A DNA stretch of 64,000 nucleotides from Desulforegulaceae bacterium (GTDB taxonomy: Bacteria > Desulfobacterota > Desulfobacteria > Desulfobacterales > JACKCP01). The DNA lies in the NCBI GenBank assembly GCA_034006035.1, contig JAVETN010000007.1:1-64000 (forward strand), read 5' to 3'. Both the position numbers and the translations under genes were made by a program. Positions 9,301-18,658 of this stretch are shown here, piece by piece. Each line of letters begins with the position of its first letter. The stretch's first letter is position 1. Below the pieces are notes generated by a model that worked only from the letters and a program-made list of their open reading frames with translations, had not been told where the DNA came from and made no database searches.

Positions 9301-9329
9301 ATAATGACCCTGATTGAATAATAAAGCAA
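9301..9329 (-). promoter_or_regulatory. Candidate promoter of the cold-shock gene
   Basis: On the minus strand TTGCTT (9329-9324), 17-nt spacer, CATTAT (9306-9301). It would place the start of transcription near 9294 and give a leader of about 115 nt. The remaining part of 9180-9497 shows no gene. Confidence 0.4.
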
Positions 9330-9497
9330 GGGTTATTTTGATAATAATAAAAATCTTTAGGATTATATGAAGATATGGTTGAAAGAAATCTATCTTTTTT
9401 AAAAATAAAATATTCTATTCTTTTGAGTGCTGACAAGGCTTGCAGGTAAGCTTTTGATTAGTGAAATTTGAAAACAACTTAAATATTAACAATTAAA

Positions 9498-11126
9498 TTA
9501 AATATTTTTTTTTATGGAATTTGCGGCTAATTGGGCAGTAACAAGACATCCTCCTAGAAAAGTTCCTTCAAGGGAACCCTGGCCATGAATCCCGCCGCCT
9601 CCAAATCCTGCTGTTTCTCCAATTGCATAAAAAGACTTTATAGGCTTACCAGAAGGGGTTAAAATTCTGCTTTCAAGATCTGTTATAATTCCTCCAAGAC
9701 TTTTTCTTGTGAGAATGAATTCTCTAATGGCAATAAAAGGCTTTGCCAGCGGGTCAAGGATTGTCTGCAAATTACAGGTTCTGATTCTGTCGCCTCGATA
9801 TTTTCTATAGGAAACTATTCTTCTTAGCTGGTCGTCATTTATAAGGTTTTTACCTCTAAGTATTCCTGAGTCATATTTTTTAAGCTCTGATTTTAAGACT
9901 GATTTGTCAATTTTAAAATCAGGTTCAAGGAAATTCATTTTTTCAACAAGTTCTTCAAGAGAATCTGCAACAACAAAATCATCACAATTATTGGAAAGTT
10001 TTTTCACAAGGGCTTTATTTCCAAATAAAAGTTCTTTTAAAAGATTAAATTTTTGTTTTTTTCTAAATGAAGTCATATAATCACAACCGGAAACAGCCAG
10101 CTCTTTTTTTGCGATTTTAAAATTCATTATCTGCCATGAAAATTTTCCAGGTTGTTTTAAAATTTCATCAACTAAGAACTTTGTATCGGTGTAACCCATA
10201 AGAGGAGAGGGCCCTATTCTTTTTCCATGGGCATTTATCCATACTGCTGATTTTGGTGGTACAAGGCTTAGTCCATGATTTTCCCTTAATGAATCCGGGT
10301 AATGAACTCCTGCAGCATAATGCCATTGGTTTTTTAAGTTTTTAAGCTGACCTCCTGCTTTTTCAGCTGCAAAATGAACTATTCCGTCTGCAAATTTATG
10401 TCCACCGTTTAAAAGTCTTTGGGGCAGTTCTCCTCTTTCATTTTCAGGCCAGTATTTTTTCACAAGGGAAAGATCACCTCCGCAGATTCCTCCGGCTGCC
10501 GCGATAACAAAATCAGCTTTTACTTCAAAAGGGGCGTGGGTTGATTCTATAATTCCAGAGCATCCATTGATCTGATCATTTTTTTTATTAAAGTTATTTA
10601 CCCTGTGTCTGAATTTAAATGAAAGGTTGTTTGAATTGGGGTGTTTTTCAATTGCTTTAATTATTTTTTTAATTATTTCAAAACCTGTTCCCCAGGCAAT
10701 ATGCCATCTTGGAACTGAATTCCCCTGTTGAAACATTCCTCTTTCAGGCCAGTTTACAACAGGAAGAAATTTTATTCCCTTATCTGTTAGCCATTCATAA
10801 ATATATTTTGTTGAATACTCTATGTATTTTTTGGCCCATTTTTTTTGAAGCTGGGAATTTGAGTCAAAATTAGCATATCTTTTCCAATCTTGGTAGGCAA
10901 GTTCAAATGAGTCTTTTATTCCGGATTTTCTTTGAAGAGGAGTGTCAACAGCCAGAATACCTCCAAAAGATTCTTTTGCAAGGCCTCCCAATTTTTCCTG
11001 ATTATCCCGATCTAAAATGAGTATTTTTTTACCTGTATCAAGCAGTTCAAATGCAGCAGCAAGGCCGGCTATGCCTCCTCCAACAATTACAATATCTGTG
11101 GTGTATTTTTTAGCTAAGTGGGGCAT
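9498..11126 (-). CDS. FAD-binding dehydrogenase (fumarate reductase/ketosteroid dehydrogenase-like)
   Basis: A 542-residue flavoprotein with an N-terminal Rossmann dinucleotide fold (IVIVGGGIAGLAAA at about 13-26) followed by ILDRD, the ribose-binding acidic end of beta-2. The C-terminal FAD contact GGGGIHGQGSLEGTFLGGC closes the fold. The overall plan fits the FAD_binding_2 family of predicted oxidoreductases related to flavoprotein fumarate reductases and 3-ketosteroid dehydrogenases. No twin-arginine or signal peptide is seen, so a cytosolic location is likely. It stands alone and diverges from the trp leader. Substrate unknown. Confidence 0.85.
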   Translation of the reverse strand: MPHLAKKYTTDIVIVGGGIAGLAAAFELLDTGKKILILDRDNQEKLGGLAKESFGGILAVDTPLQRKSGIKDSFELAYQDWKRYANFDSNSQLQKKWAKKYIEYSTKYIYEWLTDKGIKFLPVVNWPERGMFQQGNSVPRWHIAWGTGFEIIKKIIKAIEKHPNSNNLSFKFRHRVNNFNKKNDQINGCSGIIESTHAPFEVKADFVIAAAGGICGGDLSLVKKYWPENERGELPQRLLNGGHKFADGIVHFAAEKAGGQLKNLKNQWHYAAGVHYPDSLRENHGLSLVPPKSAVWINAHGKRIGPSPLMGYTDTKFLVDEILKQPGKFSWQIMNFKIAKKELAVSGCDYMTSFRKKQKFNLLKELLFGNKALVKKLSNNCDDFVVADSLEELVEKMNFLEPDFKIDKSVLKSELKKYDSGILRGKNLINDDQLRRIVSYRKYRGDRIRTCNLQTILDPLAKPFIAIREFILTRKSLGGIITDLESRILTPSGKPIKSFYAIGETAGFGGGGIHGQGSLEGTFLGGCLVTAQLAANSIKKNI

Positions 11127-11346
11127 TTCTTCTACTCCAAAAATTAAACTTTGGTATTTGAATTTTATTTAAATAAGTTAATGAAATTTTGCATTTAATT
11201 GGTTTTAAGGTCAAGGCTTAAATAAAGATTTTATACAAAGGGTAAGAGTGCTTATTTAATTCGGGAGCAAATAAAACTTGACATAAAATTAAATAAGTGC
11301 TTTTTTACAAAAATGTTTCTATAAGAAGAAACACAATGGAGGCAAA

Positions 11347-11421
11347 ATGGAAATTTTTAAATTAAACAATTCTTATTTATGTTGGTGGCGTCTTTACTCA
11401 TCTGGAGTGGAGCCGCTGTAA
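11347..11421 (+). CDS. trpL: trp operon leader peptide
   Basis: A 24-codon reading frame with two adjacent Trp codons at positions 13-14 (LCWWRLYSS), ending at TAA 11421, with GGAGG 4 nt before its ATG. It lies 110 nt ahead of trpE and in front of a terminator hairpin. This is the classical layout of ribosome-mediated attenuation: low charged tRNA-Trp stalls the ribosome at WW and favours read-through. The segment GTGGAGCC (11407-11414), within the last codons, pairs with GGCTCCGC (11433-11440), a candidate 2:3 helix. Confidence 0.88.
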   Translation: MEIFKLNNSYLCWWRLYSSGVEPL

Positions 11422-11478
11422 AAGTATAGTCAGGCTCCGCATTTTCCGCGGTCCCTGTTAATTTATTTAGTTTAATTC

Positions 11479-11519
11479 AAGCTGCGGGTTTTTTTAATCT
11501 GCGGCTTTTTTTGTTTTTT
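11479..11519 (+). terminator. trp attenuator terminator
   Basis: A 12-bp stem with three G-U pairs, 11479-11490 (AAGCTGCGGGTT) with 11496-11507 (AATCTGCGGCTT), followed by a long T-run to 11519. It ends 11 nt before trpE, so it can cut transcription before the structural genes. The trpE ribosome binding site (AAGGAG, 11520-11525) comes straight after. Confidence 0.85.
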
Positions 11520-11530
11520 AAGGAGATAAA

Positions 11531-13015
11531 ATGGAATTAAAATCTTTTCCCTCAAAGGCAAAGTTTGTTGAACTTGCCAAAGATTACAATGTTATTCCTG
11601 TTTGTAAAACCATACTTGCCGATTCTGATACCCCTGTATCTCTTTTAAGAAAATCATTTAGATCCGGAGTTCCTCTTTTTCTTCTTGAAAGTGTGGAAGG
11701 TGGGGAAAAGTTTGGGCGGTTCAGTTTTTTAGGAATTTCTGCAAGATATGTTATAAAAGTTTTTAATGATAAAATAAGGGTTTCGAGTTTAAATCATATT
11801 GATGAATTTGAACACAATAATGATCCTTTTAATGCTTTAAGGGAGTTTAGTTCTCAGTTTAAGGCAGCTCCAATTAAGGAAATTCAAGGGTTTTATTCAG
11901 GTTTGGTTGGATATATGACCTATGAAATGATTTCATTTATAGAAAAAATTTCAAACAAACTTCCTTCAAACGAACCCTTGGCTCTTTTTATGGTTCCCGA
12001 CTCAATGCTTGTTTTTGATAATGTTTCCCATACTGTAACATTGGTGTCTGCAGCTTTTCTTGAAAAAGGGGCAGATCCTGAAATAGCATATGATGCTGCT
12101 CTTTCAAGACTTGAGGGAATCATGGCTGTAATTGAATCTGAACTTGAGACAGTAGAAAGGGAGGAAAGATCTCAAATTCCAGGACTTCTTCCTTTGTGCA
12201 CAAAAGATGAATATCTTGAAAAAGTTGAAAAAATCAAAAAACATATCCATGAAGGAGACATTATTCAGGCTGTAATTTCTCAACCTTTTACAGCACCTTT
12301 ATTTTTTGATCCGGTATCACTTTACAGAGCACAAAGGTATATAAATCCTTCTCCATATCTTTATTATTTTCAATGCGATGACATTGTAATAGCAGGGTCA
12401 TCACCAGAAACAATGGTAAAAGTTCAAAAGGGTCAGGCAACTCTTCGTCCCATTGCAGGAACAAGGCCAAGGGGAGAAAACGAGCAGGAAGACAGAACCC
12501 TTGCTGATGAACTTTTAAAAGATGAAAAGGAAAAAGCAGAGCATCTTATGCTTGTAGACCTTGGAAGAAACGATCTTGGAAGAATTGCAGATACAGGAAG
12601 TGTTCAGGTAACAGACTTAATGTTTGTGGAAAGATATTCCCATGTAATGCATCTTGTATCAAATATTGTTTGCAATATTAAAAAAGACAAAGATGTCTGG
12701 GATGTAATAAAAGCATGTTTTCCTGCCGGAACTCTTTCAGGAGCTCCAAAAGTAAGGGCAATGGAACTTATATCAGAATATGAGGATTATCCAAGAGGCC
12801 CATATGGCGGAGCAGTGGGATATATAGATTTTAATGGTAACATGGATTTTGCAATCACAATAAGAACAGCTGTAATAAAAGATAATCAGGTAATTGTAAG
12901 GGCAGGGGCTGGAATTGTTTCAGATTCAATACCTGAAACTGAATATGAAGAAACAATAAACAAGGCAAAGTCAATTGAAAGAGCTGTAAACCTTATTGGC
13001 AGGAGTTTGATATGA
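11531..13015 (+). CDS. trpE: Anthranilate synthase component I
   Basis: A 494-residue enzyme that converts chorismate and ammonia to anthranilate, the first step of tryptophan synthesis, in complex with TrpG. The N-terminal half carries LLESVEGGEKFGRFSFLG, which contains the LLES element involved in tryptophan feedback inhibition. The C-terminal chorismate-binding domain has IAGSSPETMVKV, RPIAGTRPRG and GTLSGAPKVRAMELI. Its stop codon overlaps the trpG start (ATGA), a sign of translational coupling. First gene of the trp operon. Confidence 0.97.
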   Translation: MELKSFPSKAKFVELAKDYNVIPVCKTILADSDTPVSLLRKSFRSGVPLFLLESVEGGEKFGRFSFLGISARYVIKVFNDKIRVSSLNHIDEFEHNNDPFNALREFSSQFKAAPIKEIQGFYSGLVGYMTYEMISFIEKISNKLPSNEPLALFMVPDSMLVFDNVSHTVTLVSAAFLEKGADPEIAYDAALSRLEGIMAVIESELETVEREERSQIPGLLPLCTKDEYLEKVEKIKKHIHEGDIIQAVISQPFTAPLFFDPVSLYRAQRYINPSPYLYYFQCDDIVIAGSSPETMVKVQKGQATLRPIAGTRPRGENEQEDRTLADELLKDEKEKAEHLMLVDLGRNDLGRIADTGSVQVTDLMFVERYSHVMHLVSNIVCNIKKDKDVWDVIKACFPAGTLSGAPKVRAMELISEYEDYPRGPYGGAVGYIDFNGNMDFAITIRTAVIKDNQVIVRAGAGIVSDSIPETEYEETINKAKSIERAVNLIGRSLI

Positions 13016-13605
13016 TTTTGATGATAGATAATTATGATTCATTTACCTACAATCTTGTTCAATATCTTTCAGGTTTTGATGAAGAGGTAATGGTAAAAAG
13101 AAATGATGAAATCACAATAAATGAAATAAAAGATCTTGATATTGAAGCAATTATTGTTTCCCCGGGACCTGGAAGGCCGGAAAATGCCGGAATTTCAGTT
13201 GATCTGATAAATGAATTTAAGGGCCAAATTCCAATTTTAGGAGTATGCCTTGGACATCAGGCAATAGCTTTTGCATTTGGAGCTCAAATTGTTCATGCCA
13301 AAAAAATTATGCATGGAAAATCTTCAATAATTACAGGAGATGAAAAAGGGGTTTTTTCAGGAATAAAAAAGCCTGTTCAGGTAATGAGATATCACTCACT
13401 TGCTGTAAATAAAGAAACTCTTCCAAATTGTCTTGAAATATCAGCTTTTACAGAAGACGGGGAAATAATGGGTTTACGTCATAAAAAATATATTGTTGAA
13501 GGAATTCAGTTTCATCCGGAATCCATAATGACTCCCCAGGGAAAAAGAATGCTTAGAAATTTTATTAAAATCTCAAAAGAATTTAAGGAGAATCAATGCC
13601 TTTAA
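13012..13605 (+). CDS. trpG: Anthranilate synthase component II (glutamine amidotransferase)
   Basis: A 197-residue class I glutamine amidotransferase that supplies ammonia to TrpE. The triad is visible: Cys79 (GVCLGHQAIAF), His168 and Glu170 (IQFHPESIMT). The oxyanion motif PGPGRPENAG is at 51-60. It is not fused to TrpD, unlike in enteric bacteria. It overlaps trpE by 4 nt and trpD by 10 nt. Family members can also serve PabB; the operon setting favours the Trp role, and a double role is possible. Confidence 0.96.
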   Translation: MILMIDNYDSFTYNLVQYLSGFDEEVMVKRNDEITINEIKDLDIEAIIVSPGPGRPENAGISVDLINEFKGQIPILGVCLGHQAIAFAFGAQIVHAKKIMHGKSSIITGDEKGVFSGIKKPVQVMRYHSLAVNKETLPNCLEISAFTEDGEIMGLRHKKYIVEGIQFHPESIMTPQGKRMLRNFIKISKEFKENQCL

Positions 13606-14618
13606 AATCATATCTTCAAAAACTTGTTTCAGGAAAAAATTTAAGTGAAATGGAAATGAAAGAGGGAATGGATATAATTTTTTCAGGAAATGCTTTTGAA
13701 TCACAAATAGGGGCTTTTCTTGCCGCTTTAGCATTAAAAAGAGAAACTTATCTTGAAGTTGCAGGGGCAGCCCGTTCAATGAGGGAAAATTCTCTTAAAA
13801 TTCAAACTCCGGGACAAAATGTAATTGATACCTGCGGAACCGGTGGTGATGGAATGAGTACATTTAATATTTCAACAACTGTTGCTTTTGTTGCAGCAGG
13901 TGCCGGAGCTGTTGTTGCAAAACATGGAAACAGGTCAGTTACAAGCAGGAGCGGAAGTGCTGATGTTTTGGAAGCCCTTAATGTAAAAATTGATGTTGAT
14001 CCTGAAATTGCAGAAGAATGTATATTTGAAACAGGACTTTGTTTTCTTTTTGCTCCAAGATTTCACGGAGCAATGAAACATGCTGCCAAGGTAAGAAAGG
14101 ATCTGGGATTTAAAAGTATATTTAATATGCTTGGGCCCCTTACAAATCCGGCTGGAACAAGATGTCAGCTTATTGGAGTTTTTGCGCCCGAACTTACAGA
14201 AATGTTTGCATTGGCTCTAAAAGAACTTGGTTCGAGAAGGGTTTTTATTGCACATGGCCATGACGGTCTTGATGAAATTTCTGTTTGTGCTCCCACAAGA
14301 ATATCAGAATTAAACGGAGATCTTATTAAAACCTATGATTTAAATCCTGAAAAATATTTTAAGGAATTTGCAAATAAAGAATCAATCATGGGCGGAACTC
14401 CAGAGGAAAATGCAGAAATTACAAAAAATATTCTTTTGGGAAAACAAACCGGTCCAAAGCAAAATATTGTTTTACTAAATTCAGCAGCAGCTCTTGTTGC
14501 AGCTGGAATTGCAGAGTCAATTGATCAAGGTCTTGAGCTTTCAAGGGATTCGATAAGTTCTGGAAAAGCAAATGAAAAGCTTGAAGCCTTAGTAGATTTT
14601 ACCAATGAAAACGGATAA
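13596..14618 (+). CDS. trpD: Anthranilate phosphoribosyltransferase
   Basis: A 340-residue enzyme that joins anthranilate to PRPP. The PRPP-binding loop GTGGDGMSTFNIST is at about 82-95, KHGNRSVTSRSGSADVLE follows, and the anthranilate-side segment FLFAPRFHGAMK is present. Length is normal for the unfused enzyme. The start overlaps the end of trpG, with a ribosome binding site AAGGAG inside trpG. Confidence 0.97.
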   Translation: MPLKSYLQKLVSGKNLSEMEMKEGMDIIFSGNAFESQIGAFLAALALKRETYLEVAGAARSMRENSLKIQTPGQNVIDTCGTGGDGMSTFNISTTVAFVAAGAGAVVAKHGNRSVTSRSGSADVLEALNVKIDVDPEIAEECIFETGLCFLFAPRFHGAMKHAAKVRKDLGFKSIFNMLGPLTNPAGTRCQLIGVFAPELTEMFALALKELGSRRVFIAHGHDGLDEISVCAPTRISELNGDLIKTYDLNPEKYFKEFANKESIMGGTPEENAEITKNILLGKQTGPKQNIVLLNSAAALVAAGIAESIDQGLELSRDSISSGKANEKLEALVDFTNENG

Positions 14619-15414
14619 TAAAATGTCTATTTTAGAAAAAATAGTTAAATCTAAAAAAATTGAAATAAAAAACAGAAAAAAAGAAAAACCTCTTAATTCT
14701 TTTATTGATGAAATAAAAAAGGGAAAAGATTTTTTTCTAAATAAAAACAGCTCCCAAGTTCAGGTTATTGCTGAAATTAAAAGGGCTTCTCCTTCAAAGG
14801 GAGATATTTGCTTAAATCTTGATCCCCAAAAAAAAACAAAGGAATATGAAAAAGGCGGAGCATCAGCTGTTTCTGTTCTTACTGATTTTGAGTTTTTTAA
14901 GGGAAGTATGGATGATTTTTCCAAAGTACAAAAAGCCGTTTCTATTCCTTTGCTTAGAAAAGACTTTATAATTGATGAGTATCAGCTTTATGAATCAGCT
15001 TATTTTAATGCTGATGCTGTTTTGCTCATTGTAAGAATTCTTGAAGAAAAAGAGCTTTTAAAGCTTTACGAAAAAGCCCTGTCACTAAAAATGGTTCCCC
15101 TTGTTGAAATTTATTCAGATGATGATCTTGAAAAAATAAAAAGTCTTAAAGATTGTTTTATTGGAATTAACAATAGAAATCTTGATAATTTCAATACCTC
15201 TCTTGATAATGCACTTTTTATGGCTGAAAAAATAGATTCTTCAAATCATATAATTTCCTTAAGCGGAATAAACTCAGCAGATAATGCAAAATATCTATTT
15301 GATAGGGGAATAAAAAGTTTTCTTATAGGTGAATATCTTTCAAAGTCAGAAAATTCCTCTGAAAAAATTAAGGAAATCTTATCTGTTTGTAAATTATCCG
15401 GGTGTAAAAAATGA
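14605..15414 (+). CDS. trpC: Indole-3-glycerol phosphate synthase
   Basis: A 269-residue single-function (beta/alpha)8 enzyme that decarboxylates and closes CdRP to indole-glycerol phosphate. Conserved parts include VIAEIKRASPSKGDI (catalytic Lys region), PLLRKDFIIDEYQLYE and IGINNRNL. Two starts are possible: ATG 14605 inside trpD, or ATG 14623, which would begin with the common family sequence MSILEKIV. Neither has a strong ribosome binding site, so coupling to trpD is likely. It overlaps trpF by 4 nt. Confidence 0.96.
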   Translation: MKTDNKMSILEKIVKSKKIEIKNRKKEKPLNSFIDEIKKGKDFFLNKNSSQVQVIAEIKRASPSKGDICLNLDPQKKTKEYEKGGASAVSVLTDFEFFKGSMDDFSKVQKAVSIPLLRKDFIIDEYQLYESAYFNADAVLLIVRILEEKELLKLYEKALSLKMVPLVEIYSDDDLEKIKSLKDCFIGINNRNLDNFNTSLDNALFMAEKIDSSNHIISLSGINSADNAKYLFDRGIKSFLIGEYLSKSENSSEKIKEILSVCKLSGCKK

Positions 15415-16076
15415 TGATAAATCCTGAAGTTAAAATTTGCGGAATAACAAATTTTGAAGATGCTTTTTTTTGCCGGTTAAATAAAATAGATTGTCTTGGA
15501 TTTGTTTTTTTTGAAAAAAGCAAAAGATTTATAACTCCAAAAAATGTTGGAAAAATAACAGAAAAACTTGAAAATATTTCTTTTGCAGGGGTTTTTGTTG
15601 ATTCTTCAATGGATTTTGTACTTGAAGCTGTTGAACTTGGAAATCTTGATTTTATTCAGCTCCATGGAAAAGAATCAATTGACTATATTGAAACTTTACA
15701 AAAAAAAACAAAGGCAAAAATAATAAAATGTCTTTATATAAATGATGAGCCAAATGTTGAAAAAATTGAGGAATATAAAAGTTTGACCCATGGCTTTATT
15801 GTAGAAGCCCAAAAAAATATACTTCCAGGCGGAAATGGAATTGACTGGGATTATTCCAAAGTATTTGAATTTTCCAAAAAATATAAAATTATTTCTGCAG
15901 GAGGAATTAATCCTTCTAATTTTGAAAAAGCTTTAAAATTAAGTGGAGCAACAGCTTTTGATATGAGTTCAGGTGTTGAAATTTCGCCAGGAATTAAAGA
16001 CCATAAAAAAATTAAGCAAATTGCTGATTTAAAAAATAAAATAAAAATTAAAAATAATTACGGGAGAATTTTTTAA
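15411..16076 (+). CDS. trpF: Phosphoribosylanthranilate isomerase
   Basis: A 221-residue (beta/alpha)8 enzyme catalysing the Amadori rearrangement of PRA to CdRP. Typical marks are [14 protein letters not shown] near the N-terminus with the catalytic Cys, [25 protein letters not shown] and the C-terminal [10 protein letters not shown] and FDMSSGVE with the catalytic Asp. It is separate from trpC, as in many non-enteric bacteria. Its start is an ATGATG pair overlapping trpC; it shares one base with the trpB start. Confidence 0.96.
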   Translation: MMINPEVKICGITNFEDAFFCRLNKIDCLGFVFFEKSKRFITPKNVGKITEKLENISFAGVFVDSSMDFVLEAVELGNLDFIQLHGKESIDYIETLQKKTKAKIIKCLYINDEPNVEKIEEYKSLTHGFIVEAQKNILPGGNGIDWDYSKVFEFSKKYKIISAGGINPSNFEKALKLSGATAFDMSSGVEISPGIKDHKKIKQIADLKNKIKIKNNYGRIF

Positions 16077-17290
16077 TGAGATCTCTGCCTGATAAAAACG
16101 GGTATTTTGGTGATTTTGGGGGACGTTTTGTTGGAGAAACCCTTTTTTGTGCAATTGAAGAACTTGAAAAGGCTTTTAATAAAATAGTTCCTACCAGGGA
16201 ATTTCAAAAGGAGCTTTATGAGCTTCTTTCAGATTATGCAGGAAGGCCCACCCCTCTTTTTTATGCAAAAAGACTTAGTAATTATGCCGATGGTGCAAAA
16301 ATTTATCTAAAAAGAGAAGACCTTCTTCATACAGGAGCCCATAAAATAAACAACACAATTGGCCAGGCACTTTTAGCCAAAAAAATGGGGAAAAAAAAGG
16401 TAATTGCAGAAACAGGAGCAGGTCAGCACGGAGTTGCAACTGCAACTGCAGCGGCTCTTTTAGGACTTGAATGCAAGGTTTTCATGGGAACAGAAGATAT
16501 AAGAAGGCAGGCTCCAAATGTTCAGAGAATGAATCTTTTAGGTGCTAAGGTTGTTCCGGTTGATGAAGGAAGAGGGACATTAAAAGATGCAATGAATTCA
16601 GCATTAAGATATTGGACAGGAGCTGTTGAAGATACTTTTTATATAATAGGCTCGGTTGCAGGGCCCCATCCTTATCCATATATAGTAAGGGAATTTCAGA
16701 AAATAATTGGAATTGAAGCAAAGGAGCAGATTTTAAAACAAACAAAAAAACTTCCAGAGCTTTTAATTGCTTGTGTTGGCGGAGGAAGTAATGCCATGGG
16801 ACTTTTTTATGATTTTATTGAAACAGGCTCAAAACTTCTTGGAGTTGAAGCTGCAGGAAAAGGAATTGAAACAAAAGAACATGCTGCAACTCTTGGAAAG
16901 GGAAGTGTAGGGATTTTACATGGAAGCAAGTCTTATCTTCTTCAGGATGATTATGGGCAGATTAATGAAGCCTATTCTGTTTCTGCAGGCCTTGATTATC
17001 CAGGAGTTGGCCCTGAACATTCATATTTAAAGGAAACAAAAAGGGCTGAATATATCTCAGTTACAGACTCTGAAGCTCTTGAAGCCTTCCAGCTTCTTTC
17101 AAAACTTGAAGGAATTATTCCGGCACTTGAAAGTTCCCACGCCATTGCAGCTGCGTTAAAGGTTTCAAAGGATTATAAAAAAGATGATGTGATTTTAGTA
17201 AATCTTTCAGGAAGGGGAGATAAGGATCTTGCCAATGCAATGGAAAATATTGCAGGGCCCTTTTCAGGATCGGGGGTAAAAAATGATTAG
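16076..17290 (+). CDS. trpB: Tryptophan synthase beta chain
   Basis: A 404-residue PLP enzyme that condenses indole with serine. The Schiff-base lysine is Lys90 in [20 protein letters not shown]. The phosphate-binding loop is [10 protein letters not shown]. The protein belongs to the standard TrpB1 type that works with TrpA. It overlaps trpA by 8 nt. The ribosome binding site is ACGGGAGA. Confidence 0.98.
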   Translation: MRSLPDKNGYFGDFGGRFVGETLFCAIEELEKAFNKIVPTREFQKELYELLSDYAGRPTPLFYAKRLSNYADGAKIYLKREDLLHTGAHKINNTIGQALLAKKMGKKKVIAETGAGQHGVATATAAALLGLECKVFMGTEDIRRQAPNVQRMNLLGAKVVPVDEGRGTLKDAMNSALRYWTGAVEDTFYIIGSVAGPHPYPYIVREFQKIIGIEAKEQILKQTKKLPELLIACVGGGSNAMGLFYDFIETGSKLLGVEAAGKGIETKEHAATLGKGSVGILHGSKSYLLQDDYGQINEAYSVSAGLDYPGVGPEHSYLKETKRAEYISVTDSEALEAFQLLSKLEGIIPALESSHAIAAALKVSKDYKKDDVILVNLSGRGDKDLANAMENIAGPFSGSGVKND

Positions 17291-18077
17291 TTTGAAAAAT
17301 AAATTTGAAGAATTAAAAGAAAAAAATGAAAAAGCACTTGTAGGATTTATTACAGCAGGTGATCCAACCCCTGAAATTTCAATAGATATTGTTATTGCAA
17401 TGGCTGAAAGCGGAGTTGATATAATTGAACTTGGGATTCCTTTTTCAGATCCAACCGCTGATGGGCCTGTAATTCAAAAATCTTCTGAAAGGGCAATTAA
17501 AGCAGGAACTAATCTTGAAAAAGTTTTTGAAATGATAAAAAAAATCAGAGAAAAAACCCATGTTCCTTTAGTTCTTTTTTCATATTACAATCCTGTTTTT
17601 AAGTTTGGTGAAAAAAAGTTTTGTGAAAAAAGTATTGAATGCGGAGCAAATGGAGTATTAATTGTGGATCTTCCATTTGAAGAAAAATCTTTAATAAAGG
17701 ATTTTGACAGGGAAAAATTTCCAAAAATAAACCTTTTAGCTCCTACAACAACTGATGAAAGACTTGAAAAAATATCCAAAAACTCCAATGGATTTATTTA
17801 CCTGGTTTCAAAAACAGGAATAACAGGATCAGCAGGCCTTGATCCGGAGTTAACAAAAAAAGATTTTTTAAGAATAAGAAAACATACAAATACTCCTGTA
17901 TGTATTGGTTTTGGAGTTAAAACAAATGAAGATGTAAAAAATATTGCAAAATTTGCAGACGGAGTAGTAATTGGAAGTGCTTTTGAATCTTTAATTGAAG
18001 AAAATTTAAAGAACAAAAATCTTGTTGAAGTTATTGGTAAAAGGGCAGGGGAGTATAAAAAACAAACTTTGTTTTAG
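17283..18077 (+). CDS. trpA: Tryptophan synthase alpha chain
   Basis: A 264-residue barrel that splits indole-glycerol phosphate and passes indole to TrpB. The catalytic residues Glu49 ([11 protein letters not shown]) and Asp60 (TADGPVIQ) stand at the same numbers as in the enteric enzyme. The phosphate-binding GFGVKT and GSAFES segments are present. Last gene of the operon, followed by a strong terminator hairpin. Confidence 0.98.
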   Translation: MISLKNKFEELKEKNEKALVGFITAGDPTPEISIDIVIAMAESGVDIIELGIPFSDPTADGPVIQKSSERAIKAGTNLEKVFEMIKKIREKTHVPLVLFSYYNPVFKFGEKKFCEKSIECGANGVLIVDLPFEEKSLIKDFDREKFPKINLLAPTTTDERLEKISKNSNGFIYLVSKTGITGSAGLDPELTKKDFLRIRKHTNTPVCIGFGVKTNEDVKNIAKFADGVVIGSAFESLIEENLKNKNLVEVIGKRAGEYKKQTLF

Positions 18078-18118
18078 GGGATTTTGTACTAAATTTGGAG
18101 TTTATCTGTTTTAAAGTT

Positions 18119-18167
18119 GGTTCTCAAGTTAAAGTCTGGTTACCAGTTTTACTTGGGAACCTTTTTT
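18119..18167 (+). terminator. trp operon terminator built from a GGTTCCCAAG repeat
   Basis: A 15-bp arm GGTTCTCAAGTTAAA (18119-18133) pairs with TTTTACTTGGGAACC (18147-18161), with one mismatch and one G-U pair. The loop itself holds CTGGTTACCAG, a second small palindrome. Six T follow. The arm words GGTTC(C/T)CAAG match the dispersed repeat seen elsewhere in the window. Confidence 0.8.
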
Positions 18168-18185
18168 GCTGATTTAAACTTTTCT

Positions 18186-18390
18186 TTAACCTAAATTGAG
18201 CGATTTTCAAGTTTGCTGCATATACAAGGCAAATTGCATCAGGCTATACTTTTGCTATGCTTGATGCAATTTAACGCCGAAGATGCAGTAAAATTGAAAA
18301 GCCCGCAGGGATTCATATTTTTAAATATAATAAGCTTGATTTATTAAAAATTTTTCAATTTAAAAATATGAAACGCTCAACTTAGGTTTA
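18186..18390. mobile_element. 205-bp nested inverted-repeat element (MITE-like)
   Basis: Terminal inverted repeats of 17 bp, 18186-18202 (TTAACCTAAATTGAGCG) and 18374-18390 (CGCTCAACTTAGGTTTA), match at 15 positions. Inside are two more hairpins. The first, 18204-18300, pairs TTTTCAAGTTTGCTGCAT with ATGCAGTAAAATTGAAAA (16 of 18) around a perfect AAATTGCATCA/TGATGCAATTT stem. The second pairs 18312-18326 with 18358-18372 (core CATATTTTTAAAT, perfect). No coding frame of note. It looks like a non-autonomous, highly structured element; its mobilising enzyme is unknown. Confidence 0.65.
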
Positions 18391-18483
18391 ATTAATAATG
18401 TTAGTTTTGCAAAGCCAGTTGTTTTGTGGCAATTAAAAAATAAATCAGGTATGGTGCCAGCAGAACTTTTAAAGAAAAAAACA

Positions 18484-18560
18484 GATGTCGTTGCGGTTCA
18501 GACTCGTTACCAAACTCCAGCTCACATTCAGGCTCGTTCCCAAGCTCCTGCTCTGTCCAT
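18484..18560. repeat. GTTCCCAAGCTCC-type repeat, second copy
   Basis: Contains CGTTGCGGTTCAGACTCGTT, ACCAAACTCCAGCTC and GGCTCGTTCCCAAGCTCCTG, the same words as at 249-331. A 66-codon frame across it is not credible as a gene because it is made of this repeat. Confidence 0.5.
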
Positions 18561-18658
18561 TATCCAGAACCACCAGAACTTTTTTCTAAAAGAGATGGCA
18601 ACGGTCGGGTGTTTGGTTCTTTAAGCCAGGTAAGGCCTTACCTGGCTTTTCTCATTTT

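Noticed and set aside
18424-18624. A 66-codon plus-strand frame after the trp operon
   Set aside because: Its middle is made of the CGTTCCCAAGCTCC repeat, and there is no start signal.
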